From Xanthomonas sontii (GTDB taxonomy: Bacteria; Pseudomonadota; Gammaproteobacteria; Xanthomonadales; Xanthomonadaceae), in assembly GCF_040529055.1 (NCBI RefSeq), contig NZ_CP132342.1, positions 3,966,001 through 4,030,000 on the forward strand: 64,000 bases of DNA, read 5' to 3'. The first letter of the stretch is position 1; every line of letters begins with the position of its first letter. The notes beneath the pieces are model-generated. The model saw nothing but the letters and a program-made list of their open reading frames with translations. It was not told the DNA's origin and did no database searches. The translations under genes were made by a program, and so were the position numbers. This document shows, piece by piece, positions 47,793-56,763 of the stretch.

Positions 47793-49381
47793 GCGCGCGG
47801 CTCCACGTCGGCGGTGCTCCAACTGCCGTCGATCAAGCGCTGCACGCCGCCGGGATTGCGGTCGCGCAGCAACGGCGGCAGCAACGCGTCGGGCACGCCG
47901 TCGTAGCTGTGCAGCGCGGCGAAGCGGCGGATCGCCGCGGGCATGCCGACCGCAGTGAAGCCCGGATGACCGGTGCTCGGATACGGGCCGCCATGGTTCA
48001 TCGCCGGGCTCACCGCCACGCCGGTCGGCATCTTGTTGCAGATCAGGCGACCGACCCGCGGACGCAGCGCCGCGGCCAGCGCGGCGAAGGCCATGTCGTC
48101 GCTGCCATCGGCGGCGCGATAGAGCGTGCCGGTGAGATTGCCCTCGAAGCTGCGCGCCAGGGCGGTCAACTGCCCCAACCCGCCGCCGCGCACGATCAGG
48201 CTGACCGGGCCGAACGCCTCGGTCTGCAGCGCCTCGGGCTGCTGCAGGAAGGCCTCGGCCGACACTTGCAGCAGGGTCGGCGCATGCCGATAGCCGGGAC
48301 CTGCATCGGCCTCGCCACCGGCCAGCACCGTGGCGCCGGCATCGCGCAGCGTGTCCACGCTACGCTGCAGATGCTCCAGCACGCCGCGCGAGAACAGCAG
48401 CGCCGGCGCAGCCGCGGCGAAATGCGCGGTGGCCGCGGCGACGAAGGCATCGCCGGCCTCGCCCTCGGGCACCACCACGATGCCCGGGTTGGTGCAGAAC
48501 TGGCCGCTGCCCATGGTGCAGGAGGCGAAGAACTCCTGCGCCAGCGCCGCACCGCGTTCGGCCAGCGCGCCCGGCAGCAGGAACACCGGATTGACGCTGG
48601 ACAGTTCGACATAGGCCGGCACGCCGGCGCGGTCGGCGGCGGCCTTCAGCGCCAGCCCGCCGGCGCGGCTGCCGGTGAAGCCGATCGCGCCCAGCCGCGG
48701 ATCGCCGGCCAGCTCCAGGCCCAGCGTGCTGTCGAAGTGGTAGAGCAACTGCACCGTCGCCGCCGGCAGGTCATGCGCCAACAGCGCCTGGTGCGCGAGC
48801 TGGGCCAGGCGCTGGCTGGTGGCCGGATGCGAGGGATGCGCCTTGGCGATGACCGGGTTGCGTGCGGCGATGGCCGAGGCGAAATCGCTGCCGGCCACCG
48901 CGTTGAACGCGAACGGGAAATTGTTCGGGCCGAACACCAGCACCGGCTTGTGCAGCGGCCCCAGCTGCGCGCGCAGGCCGGCCGCGGTGTCGATCACCGG
49001 CTGCGCCCAGCTGTGGCTGCGCACTGCCTGTGCGGCCTGGCGCAACTGCCCGCTGGCGCGCGGCAGTTCCACCTTGGCCAGGCGCGGCTCCACCGGCAGG
49101 CCGGTTTCGGCATGGGCCAGCGCCACCAGACGCTCGACGTCGGCGTCGATCGCGTCCGCGTAGGCGTCCAGGAACGCGGCGATGCGTTCCGGCGCGGCCG
49201 CGGCCAGCGCATCGGCACTCAGCGCCGCCGCGCTCAGCGCCGCTTCCAGGTCGGCGGCGCCGCTGATCGGGAACGACGGACCGAACTCGCTCCCGTCGCG
49301 CGGGTCCTCGGCGCGGAAGCTACCGCGCTCTTCCAGCGAGGCCTGCCAATGGCCGGCCAGCAACAGCGGTTGCGTGCTCAT
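47789..49381 (-). CDS. NADP-type aldehyde dehydrogenase, probable 2-oxoglutarate semialdehyde dehydrogenase
   Basis: Product of 530 residues of the aldehyde dehydrogenase (NADP+) group that includes 2,5-dioxovalerate dehydrogenases. Visible motifs are VFGPNNFPFAFN (cofactor loop), IGFTGSRAGG, the general-base Glu in VELSSVNP and the catalytic Cys in GSGQFCTNPG. In the hydroxyproline pathway it would oxidise 2-oxoglutarate semialdehyde to 2-oxoglutarate. It lies 1 bp downstream of the deaminase gene and its stop overlaps the M24 gene. The function is well supported by the complete pathway context. Confidence 0.92.
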   Translation of the reverse strand: MSTQPLLLAGHWQASLEERGSFRAEDPRDGSEFGPSFPISGAADLEAALSAAALSADALAAAAPERIAAFLDAYADAIDADVERLVALAHAETGLPVEPRLAKVELPRASGQLRQAAQAVRSHSWAQPVIDTAAGLRAQLGPLHKPVLVFGPNNFPFAFNAVAGSDFASAIAARNPVIAKAHPSHPATSQRLAQLAHQALLAHDLPAATVQLLYHFDSTLGLELAGDPRLGAIGFTGSRAGGLALKAAADRAGVPAYVELSSVNPVFLLPGALAERGAALAQEFFASCTMGSGQFCTNPGIVVVPEGEAGDAFVAAATAHFAAAAPALLFSRGVLEHLQRSVDTLRDAGATVLAGGEADAGPGYRHAPTLLQVSAEAFLQQPEALQTEAFGPVSLIVRGGGLGQLTALARSFEGNLTGTLYRAADGSDDMAFAALAAALRPRVGRLICNKMPTGVAVSPAMNHGGPYPSTGHPGFTAVGMPAAIRRFAALHSYDGVPDALLPPLLRDRNPGGVQRLIDGSWSTADVEPRA

Positions 49382-49382
49382 C

Positions 49383-50288
49383 TCAGTGCCCAGGGTGGGT
49401 GGCGATGGCGTGGTCGATGACCTTCAGCGCGGCCTCGCGCTCGGCGCCTTCCAGCACCAGCCGCGGCGCGCGCACGCGCTCGCTGCCCAGGCCGACCTTC
49501 TCCTGCACCAGCTTGATCAGCTGCACGAACTTGGGCACGGTGTCCAGGCGCAGCAGCGGCAGGAACCAGTCGTATAGCGCCTTGGCCGCCGGGTAGCCGC
49601 CGTCGCGGGCCAGCTCGAACAGCTTCACCGACTCCTTCGGGTAGGCGTTGACCAGGCCGGCGATCCAGCCCTTGGCGCCCATGCTCAGGCCTTCGACGAT
49701 CGCATCGTCCATGCCCACCAGCAGCACCAGGCGGTCGCCGAGCAGCTCGCCCAGCGCGGCGAAGCGGCGCACGTCGCCGGAGGATTCCTTGACCGCCTGC
49801 AGGTTCGGGAATTCGGCAGCCAGCTCGGCGATCTGCGCCGGGCTGAAATCGGTCTTGTAGGCGATCGGGTTGTTGTACAGGATCGCCGGCAGGTCGGTGG
49901 CGGCGATCACCGCGCGCATGTGCGCGCCCATTTCGCGCCAGTCGGTGGAATACACGTACGGCGGCAGCACCATGAGGCCACCGCAGCCGACCTGCTTGGC
50001 CGCCTGCGCCAGGCGCACGGCCTCGTCGGTGGACAGCGCGGCGATGCCCGGCACCACCGGGATGCGGCCGTCGACCGCCTGCACCAGGGTCTTCAGGATC
50101 GCCAGCTTGTCGTCGAAGCTCAGCGTGGCCGCCTCGCCCAGCGAGCCCAGCGGCACGATCGCGGTGCAGCCGGCGTCGATCATGAGCTGCGCATGCTTGG
50201 CCAGGAACGCGTGGTCGATGCTGCCGTCGGCGTTGAACGGGGTGGTGATGGCCGGCAGCACGCCGTACCAGAAGGAAGCCTTGCTCAT
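49383..50288 (-). CDS. lhpC: Dihydrodipicolinate synthase-family protein, probable Delta1-pyrroline-4-hydroxy-2-carboxylate deaminase
   Basis: TIM-barrel class I aldolase/lyase of 301 residues. The Schiff-base Lys167 lies in VKESSGD and the catalytic Tyr138 in LYNNPIAY, with the 2-oxo-acid binding loop at GSLGEAATL. In hydroxyproline operons this member converts Delta1-pyrroline-4-hydroxy-2-carboxylate to 2-oxoglutarate semialdehyde plus ammonia. The ATG at 50288 overlaps the upstream FAD gene stop by 4 bp. Ordinary dapA is unlikely here because of the operon. Confidence 0.9.
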   Translation of the reverse strand: MSKASFWYGVLPAITTPFNADGSIDHAFLAKHAQLMIDAGCTAIVPLGSLGEAATLSFDDKLAILKTLVQAVDGRIPVVPGIAALSTDEAVRLAQAAKQVGCGGLMVLPPYVYSTDWREMGAHMRAVIAATDLPAILYNNPIAYKTDFSPAQIAELAAEFPNLQAVKESSGDVRRFAALGELLGDRLVLLVGMDDAIVEGLSMGAKGWIAGLVNAYPKESVKLFELARDGGYPAAKALYDWFLPLLRLDTVPKFVQLIKLVQEKVGLGSERVRAPRLVLEGAEREAALKVIDHAIATHPGH

Positions 50289-51655
50289 GGAAGTACACCT
50301 TGTGGAGAGTTGCGAAGGGAGGCCGCGCGCGACGGCGCGGCGCAAGCGGTGTCCGGACCGGGATCCGGACAGGGATGGGCCAGCGCGTCCAGCCGCGCCG
50401 GGAACAGCGGCGGCCGGCGGCCGTCGTCGGAGAAATCGGCGGCGCGCGCGGCCAGGCCAAGTTCGGTCAGCGCACTGCCGCAGATGCGGCCCTGGCAGGC
50501 GCCCATGCCGCAGCGCGAGGCCAGCTTGGCGTCGCGCAGGTCGGCATGGCCCTGCAGCGCGGACAGCGGCACGTCTTCGCAGCGGCACACCAGCGTATCC
50601 GGCGCGGCCAGCGCATGGATGCGCGGGTCCAGCGCGAACTGGCGCTGCAGCAGTTCAGCGAAGGCGCGCACACGTCGCCGCTGCGGCTGCAGCGCCTGCG
50701 CAGCGGCGTCCTGGCCGGCGGCCAAGTGGCCGGCGATCGCGCCTTCGACGCGCGCGCAATCGCGCCCGCCGATGCCCAGCGCCTCGCCGGCGGCATAGAC
50801 GCTGTCGACGCTGGTGCGCAGTTGCGCATCCACCGCCACGCACGGATGCGCGCCGCTGCGGCCCAGCCGGCAGCCGAGCAGTTGCGCCAGTTCCACGTTC
50901 GGCACCAGGCCGTAGCCCACCGCCAGATGATCGCAGGCGAGACGGCGGCGACCGCGCGGGCCGTCGAGTTCCACCTCCTGCACGCGGCCCTCGCCGTACG
51001 CGGCCAGCACCACGCTGCCGGCGTGGTAGCCGACCCCGGCCAGTTGCGTGCGCAACGCCAGCGCCTGCAGCGCCTTGTCCGGCCAGCGCAGCGGCAGCTG
51101 CGCGGCGAACGCGGCCAGCGCGCGCCACGGCGCCTGTTCGACGATGCCCAGCACCTGCGCGCCGTGCTTGCGCAGTGTCGCCGCCGAGGCCAGCAGCAGC
51201 GGCCCGCTACCGGCAACCAGCACGCGCCGCCCGGTCAGCGGCCAACCCTGCTTGGCCAGCGCCTGGGCGCCGCCGGCGCCGGTCACCCCGGGCAGGGTCC
51301 AGCCCGGGAACGGCAACAGCAATTCGCGCGCGCCGGTGGCCAGCACCAGCGCGTCGTAGCCCAGCCAGCGCGGGCCATCGGGTCCATCGGTGAGCAGTTG
51401 CCGGTCCTGCGCCAGCAGCACCTGGGTCTGCGGCAGGAAGGTCACGGCGCTGGCCGCCAGTTGCGCCAGCGTGCGCGCGGCCAGGCGTGGCGGCGCCTGG
51501 GCCACGTCGTGGCGCCAGATCTGCCCGCCGGCACGCGCCTGCAGATCGACCAGGCCGACGCGGCGGCCATGCCCGGCCGCGGCCAGCGCCGCCGCCAGCC
51601 CGGCCGGGCCGGCGCCGATCACCAGCACGTCGTAGTGGACGCGCGGCTCAGCCAT
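50285..51655 (-). CDS. D-hydroxyproline dehydrogenase subunit, FAD/NAD(P)-type (HcnB-like)
   Basis: Flavoprotein of 456 residues. The first dinucleotide fold is VLVIGAGPAG (residues 10-19) and the second is VLVAGSGPLL. The C-terminal Cys-rich domain (VCRCEDVP ... CGMGACQGRICG) can hold a [2Fe-2S] cluster. Together with the next two genes it forms the heterotrimer known from HcnABC, opine oxidases and LhpBEF-type D-hydroxyproline dehydrogenases. It would oxidise cis-4-hydroxy-D-proline with the DadA-like subunit. The start at 51655 overlaps the upstream gene by 8 bp. Confidence 0.88.
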   Translation of the reverse strand: MAEPRVHYDVLVIGAGPAGLAAALAAAGHGRRVGLVDLQARAGGQIWRHDVAQAPPRLAARTLAQLAASAVTFLPQTQVLLAQDRQLLTDGPDGPRWLGYDALVLATGARELLLPFPGWTLPGVTGAGGAQALAKQGWPLTGRRVLVAGSGPLLLASAATLRKHGAQVLGIVEQAPWRALAAFAAQLPLRWPDKALQALALRTQLAGVGYHAGSVVLAAYGEGRVQEVELDGPRGRRRLACDHLAVGYGLVPNVELAQLLGCRLGRSGAHPCVAVDAQLRTSVDSVYAAGEALGIGGRDCARVEGAIAGHLAAGQDAAAQALQPQRRRVRAFAELLQRQFALDPRIHALAAPDTLVCRCEDVPLSALQGHADLRDAKLASRCGMGACQGRICGSALTELGLAARAADFSDDGRRPPLFPARLDALAHPCPDPGPDTACAAPSRAASLRNSPQGVLP

Positions 51656-51896
51656 CGGTCCACACCTGCATGCCGTCGCGCGCCGGGGTGATGCAGGCGC
51701 GCAACTGGCCGACGCGGTCGATGCGCACCCGGCACTCGGCGCACACGCCCATGCCGCACAGCGGCGCACGCGGCTGGCCGCTGCGCGAGCGGCGGAAATG
51801 CGTGGCGACCTGCGCCACCGCTGCGGCCACGCTGCTGCCATCAGGCACTTCGACATCGCGGCCGTCGACCTGCAGGCGCAACATGCGCGCGCTCAT
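51648..51896 (-). CDS. D-hydroxyproline dehydrogenase [2Fe-2S] subunit (HcnA-like)
   Basis: Small ferredoxin-like protein of 82 residues with cluster ligands Cys47, Cys52, Cys55 and Cys68 (CGMGVCAECRVRI ... LRAC). It is the gamma-type subunit that shuttles electrons in heterotrimeric amine dehydrogenases. The ATG at 51896 overlaps the preceding gene by 4 bp and its stop overlaps the next by 8 bp, so expression is tightly coupled to both flavoprotein genes. Confidence 0.9.
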   Translation of the reverse strand: MSARMLRLQVDGRDVEVPDGSSVAAAVAQVATHFRRSRSGQPRAPLCGMGVCAECRVRIDRVGQLRACITPARDGMQVWTDG

Positions 51897-52993
51897 GCCA
51901 GCGCCCGCGCCGGCGCGTACGGCGCCGCGTCGATGGCCGTGGGCCGCTGCAGCAACTGGTCCAGCAGCAGGCGCGCACTGCCCAGCGCCGTCGTCACGCC
52001 CAGGCCCTCGTGGCCGGCCGCGACCCACACGTCGCGCCGCTCCGGCACCGCGCCCAGGTACGGGCGCCCGTCCGGCGTGGCCGGACGCAAGCCGGTCCAC
52101 ACCCGGATCGCCTGCAGTTGCCGCAGGCCCGGCAGGAACGCGAAGGCGCGCTCCAGCATCCGCTGCAGCATCGGCATCGACACCGTGCGGTCGGTCGCAT
52201 CGAATTCGCGCGAGGAGCCGATCAGGAGTTGCCCGGTCGGCCGCGGCTGCACGTTGAACGCCACGCTGCTGCCGTCGCTGCCGTGCGCGCTGTCGGCATA
52301 GCCCAGTTCCAGCAATTGATGGGCGACGAAGCCCGGATAGCGGTCGGTGATCACCAGTTGCCCCTTGCGGGCACGCATCGGCAGTTCCGGCAACAGCTCC
52401 GGCACGGCGCAGCCGGTGGCGACCAATACCGGGCCATGCAGCGCGCTGCCGTCGTCCAGACGCACGCCGGCATCGGCCAGCGCAGTGGCGCGACGCCCGG
52501 CGTACAGCTGCGCGCCGGCGGCGCAGGCACGCTCGACCAGGTAGCGCGCCATCCGCGGCGGATACACCACCGCCTCGGCGGCCACGCGCATGCCGCCGGC
52601 CAGGCCCGGCACCAGCGCCGGCTCCAGTTGGTACAAGCGCTGCGCATCGAGCGCTTCGGCGTGCACGCCGGCCGCGGCCAGCCGCTGGATCTTGGCCGGA
52701 ATCGCCTCCAGTTCGCGTGCCTCGCGCGCCACCCACAGCGTGCCGCAGCGGCTGAACTCGGCCTCGGGCAGCGGCGCGAATTCTTCCCACAAACGCAGCG
52801 AGTACGCCGACAGCGCCAGTTCCGCCGGATCGTCGTCCATCGCCACCAAATGCCCCATCGCCGCGGCGGTGGAACCGCCGCCGATGCTGCCCGACTCGAC
52901 GATCGCCACGCGCAGGCCGGCGGCCGCCGCCGCATCGGCGCAGGCCGCGCCGACGATGCCGGCGCCGACGACGATCAGGTCGAAACCGCTCAT
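51893..52993 (-). CDS. D-hydroxyproline dehydrogenase catalytic subunit (DadA/HcnC-like FAD oxidase)
   Basis: FAD-dependent D-amino-acid oxidoreductase of 366 residues. It has the ADP-binding motif [12 protein letters not shown] (6-17), [17 protein letters not shown] flavin loop and the C-terminal [14 protein letters not shown] and [12 protein letters not shown] segments typical of the DadA/glycine oxidase family. Expected role: oxidation of cis-4-hydroxy-D-proline to Delta1-pyrroline-4-hydroxy-2-carboxylate within the heterotrimer. It overlaps the epimerase stop and the 2Fe-2S start by 4 bp each. Confidence 0.9.
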   Translation of the reverse strand: MSGFDLIVVGAGIVGAACADAAAAAGLRVAIVESGSIGGGSTAAAMGHLVAMDDDPAELALSAYSLRLWEEFAPLPEAEFSRCGTLWVAREARELEAIPAKIQRLAAAGVHAEALDAQRLYQLEPALVPGLAGGMRVAAEAVVYPPRMARYLVERACAAGAQLYAGRRATALADAGVRLDDGSALHGPVLVATGCAVPELLPELPMRARKGQLVITDRYPGFVAHQLLELGYADSAHGSDGSSVAFNVQPRPTGQLLIGSSREFDATDRTVSMPMLQRMLERAFAFLPGLRQLQAIRVWTGLRPATPDGRPYLGAVPERRDVWVAAGHEGLGVTTALGSARLLLDQLLQRPTAIDAAPYAPARALA

Positions 52994-53931
52994 GCGGCGC
53001 CGATGCCCCAGGCGAACGGATCCTGCGGATCGATCAGCAACTGCGCGCGCGCAGTGATGTAGGCCTGCCCGGTGATGCGCGGCAGTACCCCGCGCGCACC
53101 GGCCGTGTAGCTACCCTCGAACACGCTGCCGAGGATGCCCTGCTGCCGCCACACCTGGCCCGGCGCCAGCTTGCCGTCGGCGGCCAGGCACGCCAGCTTG
53201 GCGCTGGTGCCGGTGCCGCAGGGCGACCGGTCGTAGGCCAGGCCCGGGCACAGCACGAAGTTGCGCGCATCGGCGCTGGCGTCCGGCGCCGGCCCGTTGA
53301 TCTCGATGTGGTCGATCTCGCCGCCGTCGGCGCCGCGGATGCCGGCCGCCTCCAGTGCCAGCCGCACCGCCTCGGTGTAGGCGGTCAGCGCGCGCTGGTG
53401 GCGCAGGTCCAGCGCGCACGGGGTCTGTTCGGTGATGAAGAACCAGTTGCCGCCCCAGGCGACGTCGCCGCGCACGCGCCCGTACTCGGGCACCTGCACT
53501 TCGACGCCGGTGGCGTGGCGGTAGCTCTCGACGTTGTCGACCGAGACGCGGCCGTCGGCGTGCAGTTCCACGCCGACCGTGCCCACCGGCGTCTCGATGC
53601 GGTGCGTGCCCGCGCTCAGCCGGCCCAGTTCGGCGAGCGTGCGCACCAGGCCGATAGTGCCGTGGCCGCACATGCCCAGGTAGCCGACGTTGTTGAAGAA
53701 GATCACCGCCGCGCAGGCTTCGGCGGCCACCGGCGGCAGCAGCAGCGCGCCGACCATGGTGTCCGAGCCGCGCGGTTCGCAGGCGATGGCGCTGCGCCAG
53801 CGGTCGAAGCGCGTGCGGAACAGCTCCCGGCGCTCGGCCAGGGAACCGGTTCCCAGATCGGGGAAGCCGGAGACGACGACACGGGTCGGTTCGCCGGCGC
53901 TGTGCGAGTCGATGACATCGAGTGTATGCAT
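52990..53931 (-). CDS. lhpA: 4-hydroxyproline 2-epimerase
   Basis: Cofactor-independent proline-racemase-family enzyme of 313 residues that interconverts trans-4-hydroxy-L-proline and cis-4-hydroxy-D-proline. Both catalytic thiols are present: Cys88 in GMCGHGTIG and Cys238 in SPCGTGT. The second Cys distinguishes epimerases from trans-3-hydroxyproline dehydratases, which carry Thr. First gene of a seven-gene operon with 4- or 8-bp overlaps nearly throughout. The start at 53931 ([10 protein letters not shown]) matches homologues. A shared operator-like palindrome lies 57 bp upstream. Confidence 0.95.
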   Translation of the reverse strand: MHTLDVIDSHSAGEPTRVVVSGFPDLGTGSLAERRELFRTRFDRWRSAIACEPRGSDTMVGALLLPPVAAEACAAVIFFNNVGYLGMCGHGTIGLVRTLAELGRLSAGTHRIETPVGTVGVELHADGRVSVDNVESYRHATGVEVQVPEYGRVRGDVAWGGNWFFITEQTPCALDLRHQRALTAYTEAVRLALEAAGIRGADGGEIDHIEINGPAPDASADARNFVLCPGLAYDRSPCGTGTSAKLACLAADGKLAPGQVWRQQGILGSVFEGSYTAGARGVLPRITGQAYITARAQLLIDPQDPFAWGIGAA

Positions 53932-54103
53932 GGGGCCATGCTCACATTCGGCACCGTCGCCGGCTAGCAGCGTTTGCCTGTCGCCAATGCGGAAGTTCGC
54001 ACAACCCGGCCACGCCCCAGGGCGCCGACTTAGGCTAGCATCGGCATTCGGGGGACGCGCGGCGGCGCGCCCGCACCGCCGCCCACTTCCGCAGGTGAAC
54101 GCC
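53932..54103. other. Divergent control region between lhpA and the PAS-AraC gene
   Basis: 172 bp that must contain both promoters. It carries the operator-like 14-mer described separately at 53988-54001. On the lhpA side a GCTAGCC lies 19 nt from the 14-mer, where ACAAGAC sits in the arabinosidase promoters. Confidence 0.7.
53988..54001. promoter_or_regulatory. Operator-like site F in the lhpA/araC intergenic region
   Basis: TGCGGAAGTTCGCA; on the lhpA (minus) strand TGCGAACTTCCGCA. It matches the consensus TGCG-N2-ATTCCGCA of blocks A-C at all but one defined position. The PAS-AraC regulator encoded next door is the obvious candidate binder, but a global regulator cannot be excluded. Confidence 0.6.
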
Positions 54104-54811
54104 ATGGACACTCTGATTTCGGCACTGGAACTGCAGACGCTGTTCGACGCCCTGCCGGACGTGGTGTTCTTCGTGAAGGACCGCGACGGCCGCTACACCC
54201 ACGTCAACCTGACCCTGGTGCGGCGGCTGGGCAAGAAGTACCGCGCCGACCTGATCGGCAAGTCGGCCGCGGACGTGTTCCCGCTGCCGCTGGGCGGCAG
54301 CTACCTGATGCAGGACCGGCGCGTGCTGTGCGGCGAGGTGATCGAGAACCAGCTCGAAGTCCACTTGTTCCCGAACCGCACCCCCGGCTGGTGCCTGACC
54401 TTCAAGCGCCCGCTGTGCGAGGGCGAGGAGGTGATCGGCGTGGTCGGCATCTCCCGCGACCTGGGCCAGCCGGACAGCCGCCATTCCGCCTACGAGCGCA
54501 TCAGCCGCGCCATGGAACACATGCAGGCGCACTACGGCGACAACCTGCGCGTGCAGACCCTGGCCGATCTGGCCGAGCTGTCGGTGGCGCAACTGGAGCG
54601 GCACTTCCGCCGCGTGTTCCAGCTGACTCCGCAGCAACTGCTGACCAAGATGCGCATCGAAGCGGCGATGCGCCTGCTGCACGGCGACGACAGCATCGCC
54701 AGCATCGGCCAGTTTTGCGGCTTCGCCGACCAGAGCGCCTTCGCCCGCCAGTTCAAGGCCACCGTGGGCATGACCCCGCGCGATTACCGGTCGATGAAGG
54801 GCAAGCTGTGA
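54104..54811 (+). CDS. PAS-domain AraC-family transcriptional regulator (LhpR-like)
   Basis: Regulator of 235 residues. A PAS sensor (about 8-120: [23 protein letters not shown] ... [10 protein letters not shown]) is joined to a C-terminal AraC-type double helix-turn-helix (about 145-232, with [18 protein letters not shown] and [26 protein letters not shown]). Divergent from the hydroxyproline operon, as for the hydroxyproline activator of pseudomonads. The ATG at 54104 follows AGGTGAA. It probably senses hydroxyproline or a pathway intermediate and may also govern the arabinosidase genes, given the shared site. Confidence 0.88.
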   Translation: MDTLISALELQTLFDALPDVVFFVKDRDGRYTHVNLTLVRRLGKKYRADLIGKSAADVFPLPLGGSYLMQDRRVLCGEVIENQLEVHLFPNRTPGWCLTFKRPLCEGEEVIGVVGISRDLGQPDSRHSAYERISRAMEHMQAHYGDNLRVQTLADLAELSVAQLERHFRRVFQLTPQQLLTKMRIEAAMRLLHGDDSIASIGQFCGFADQSAFARQFKATVGMTPRDYRSMKGKL

Positions 54812-55221
54812 AGAGCTGGGAATGGGGAATGGGGAATCGGGATTGGTTTTTTGGCTGAATGCGGGCGTTGGGATCGCGACCCTGTTGAGGCTGTCGCAGG
54901 AGCAGTTTCGACTCCCCAGGAACACCCGCGCCCACAGTGACAAGCCCCTCTCCCTGCGGGAGAGGGGTTGGGGTGAGGGTGCGGCGGAGCCATTACGTCG
55001 AAAAACCATGGCAATTCCGCAACTGCACCCTGCGACTGTGCTTCAGTGGGCACCCGCCTGTCGCGGCTGATCCCGCAAAGGGCCAGGACCCGCGCCTGGC
55101 GCGACACACGCAGTCGCGACGCCCGAAGCCCAATTTGCCAACCATCCCAGCCCGCCCCCACTGCACCGGCCGCTCAGGTCGCAAGTGGTAGCATTCTTCG
55201 TTTCCGGTCCACGCGTCATCC
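54812..55221. other. Intergenic region upstream of ftsY with repeat fragments
   Basis: Contains a GGGGAATGGGGAAT tract (54815-54850), a half unit of the CCCCTCTCCC repeat with GGTTGGGGTGAGGGT (54943-54985) and a weak GTCGCGGCTGATCCCGC fragment near 55060. No gene is supported. Confidence 0.6.
54943..54985. repeat. CCCCTCTCCC-type repeat, half unit
   Basis: CCCCTCTCCCTGCGGGAGAGGGG hairpin followed by GTTGGGGTGAGGGTGCGGCGGAGCC, matching the left part of the unit at 56608-56752. Confidence 0.75.
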
Positions 55222-56601
55222 ATGGTCAGCCTATTCCGCCGCAACAAGCCCCAGGACAACGCCGGCGAGAGCCGCACGCAGCGCTACAGCATCGAGGAAC
55301 TGGCCGCCGCCTTCCCCAAGCCGGCAAGCGCCGAACCCGCTGCGCCTGCGCCGTCGGCGCCGCCCATCGCTGAGACAGCGCCTGCCGCTCCCGTACCCGC
55401 CACCACCCCGGAACCGACGCCCGCGCCGGTCGCCGAACGCAACGTGCAGGCGCCCGCCCCGGTCGCGGTCCTGCAGCCGCAACCCGCGCCGCTGCCGCCC
55501 ACAGCGCCCGCGCCCCCGCCGCAGTCCTATGTGCCGACGCCGGCCGCTGCGCCGGCGCCGAGCGTGCCGCAGCCGACGCCCGCCCCTGCACAGCCGCCCG
55601 TCGCGGTGTCCGTGACCTCGCCGGTTACTGCGTCCACCGACGCCGACCTGGTGCGCAGCGACGCGCTGCCTGCCGCCCCGGCCGGCAAGCCAGGTTGGCG
55701 CGAGCGGCTGCGCAACAGCAGCTTCGCGCGCAGCGTCGGCAGCCTGTTCTCGCGCAATCCCAAGCTCGACGACGACCTGCTTGACGAGATCGAGACCGCG
55801 CTGATCACCGCCGACGTCGGCATCCCCGCCACCACCGCGCTGATCGAGAGCCTGCGCAAGCGCATGAAGGCGCGCGAGTTCGCCGACGCCAGGGCGCTGC
55901 AGCAGGCGCTGCGCGCCGACCTGCTGGCGATCCTGCAGCCGGTGGCCAGGCCGCTGCAGATCGACCGCAACGCCAAGCCCTTCGTGGTGCTGACCGTCGG
56001 CGTCAACGGCGTCGGCAAGACCACCACCATCGGCAAGCTGGCCAAGCGTTTCAAGGACGAGGGCCACAGCCTGATGCTGGCCGCCGGCGACACCTTCCGC
56101 GCCGCCGCGGTGGCGCAGCTGCAGGCCTGGGGCGAGCGCAACGGCGTGACCGTGATCGCGCAGGGCCAGAACGCCGACGCCGCCTCGGTGGCCTTCGACG
56201 CGCTGCAGGCCGGCAAGGCGCGCGGCACCGAGGTGCTGATCGCCGACACCGCCGGCCGCCTGCACACCCAGACCGGGCTGATGAACGAACTGGGCAAGAT
56301 CCGCCGCGTGCTCGGCAAGCTCGACCCCAGCGCGCCGCACGAGGTGCTGATGGTCATCGACGGCACCACCGGCCAGAACGCGCTGTCGCAGCTGCGCCAG
56401 TTCCACGCCGCGGTCGGCGTCACCGGTCTGGTGGTGACCAAGCTCGACGGCACCGCCAAGGGCGGCGTGGTGTTCGCCCTGGCCCGCGAATTCGGCATCC
56501 CGATCCGCTTCGCCGGCATCGGCGAGCGCCCCGAAGACCTGCGCGTGTTCGACGCCGAAGCCTTCGTCGACGCGTTGCTGCCCGACGCCTTGGGTGCGTG
56601 A
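55222..56601 (+). CDS. ftsY: Signal recognition particle receptor FtsY
   Basis: SRP receptor GTPase of 459 residues that docks ribosome-SRP complexes at the inner membrane. The N-terminal A domain is strongly Pro/Ala-rich (about 30-150) and lacks the acidic character of the E. coli version. The NG domain follows, with P-loop GVNGVGKTTT (Gly260-Thr268), DTFRAAAVAQLQ, DTAGRLHTQ, TKLDGTAKGG and the closing GIGERPEDLRVFDAEAFVDALL. The ATG at 55222 gives MVSLFRRNK, a short basic membrane-contact start. A repeat unit directly follows the stop. Confidence 0.96.
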   Translation: MVSLFRRNKPQDNAGESRTQRYSIEELAAAFPKPASAEPAAPAPSAPPIAETAPAAPVPATTPEPTPAPVAERNVQAPAPVAVLQPQPAPLPPTAPAPPPQSYVPTPAAAPAPSVPQPTPAPAQPPVAVSVTSPVTASTDADLVRSDALPAAPAGKPGWRERLRNSSFARSVGSLFSRNPKLDDDLLDEIETALITADVGIPATTALIESLRKRMKAREFADARALQQALRADLLAILQPVARPLQIDRNAKPFVVLTVGVNGVGKTTTIGKLAKRFKDEGHSLMLAAGDTFRAAAVAQLQAWGERNGVTVIAQGQNADAASVAFDALQAGKARGTEVLIADTAGRLHTQTGLMNELGKIRRVLGKLDPSAPHEVLMVIDGTTGQNALSQLRQFHAAVGVTGLVVTKLDGTAKGGVVFALAREFGIPIRFAGIGERPEDLRVFDAEAFVDALLPDALGA

Positions 56602-56607
56602 GATTGA

Positions 56608-56752
56608 GCCCCTCTCCCTCCGGGAGAGGGGTTGGGGTGAGGGTGCGGCGGAGCCAACCATGCAGGCGCTGGCGCTACTCAAACCGCACTAGGCTTCGCC
56701 CGTACCCTCATCCGGCCCTTTGGGCCACCTTCTCCCGAGGGGAGAAGGAACT
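56608..56752. repeat. CCCCTCTCCC-type multi-hairpin repeat, one unit
   Basis: Single unit between ftsY and mutY: CCCCTCTCCCTCCGGGAGAGGGG, GGTTGGGGTGAGGGT, then CCCTCATCCGG/CCCTTTGGGCC and a CCTTCTCCC/GGGAGAAGG hairpin. The hairpins might terminate ftsY transcription, though no T-run follows. Confidence 0.8.
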
Positions 56753-56763
56753 TCGACGCCAGC

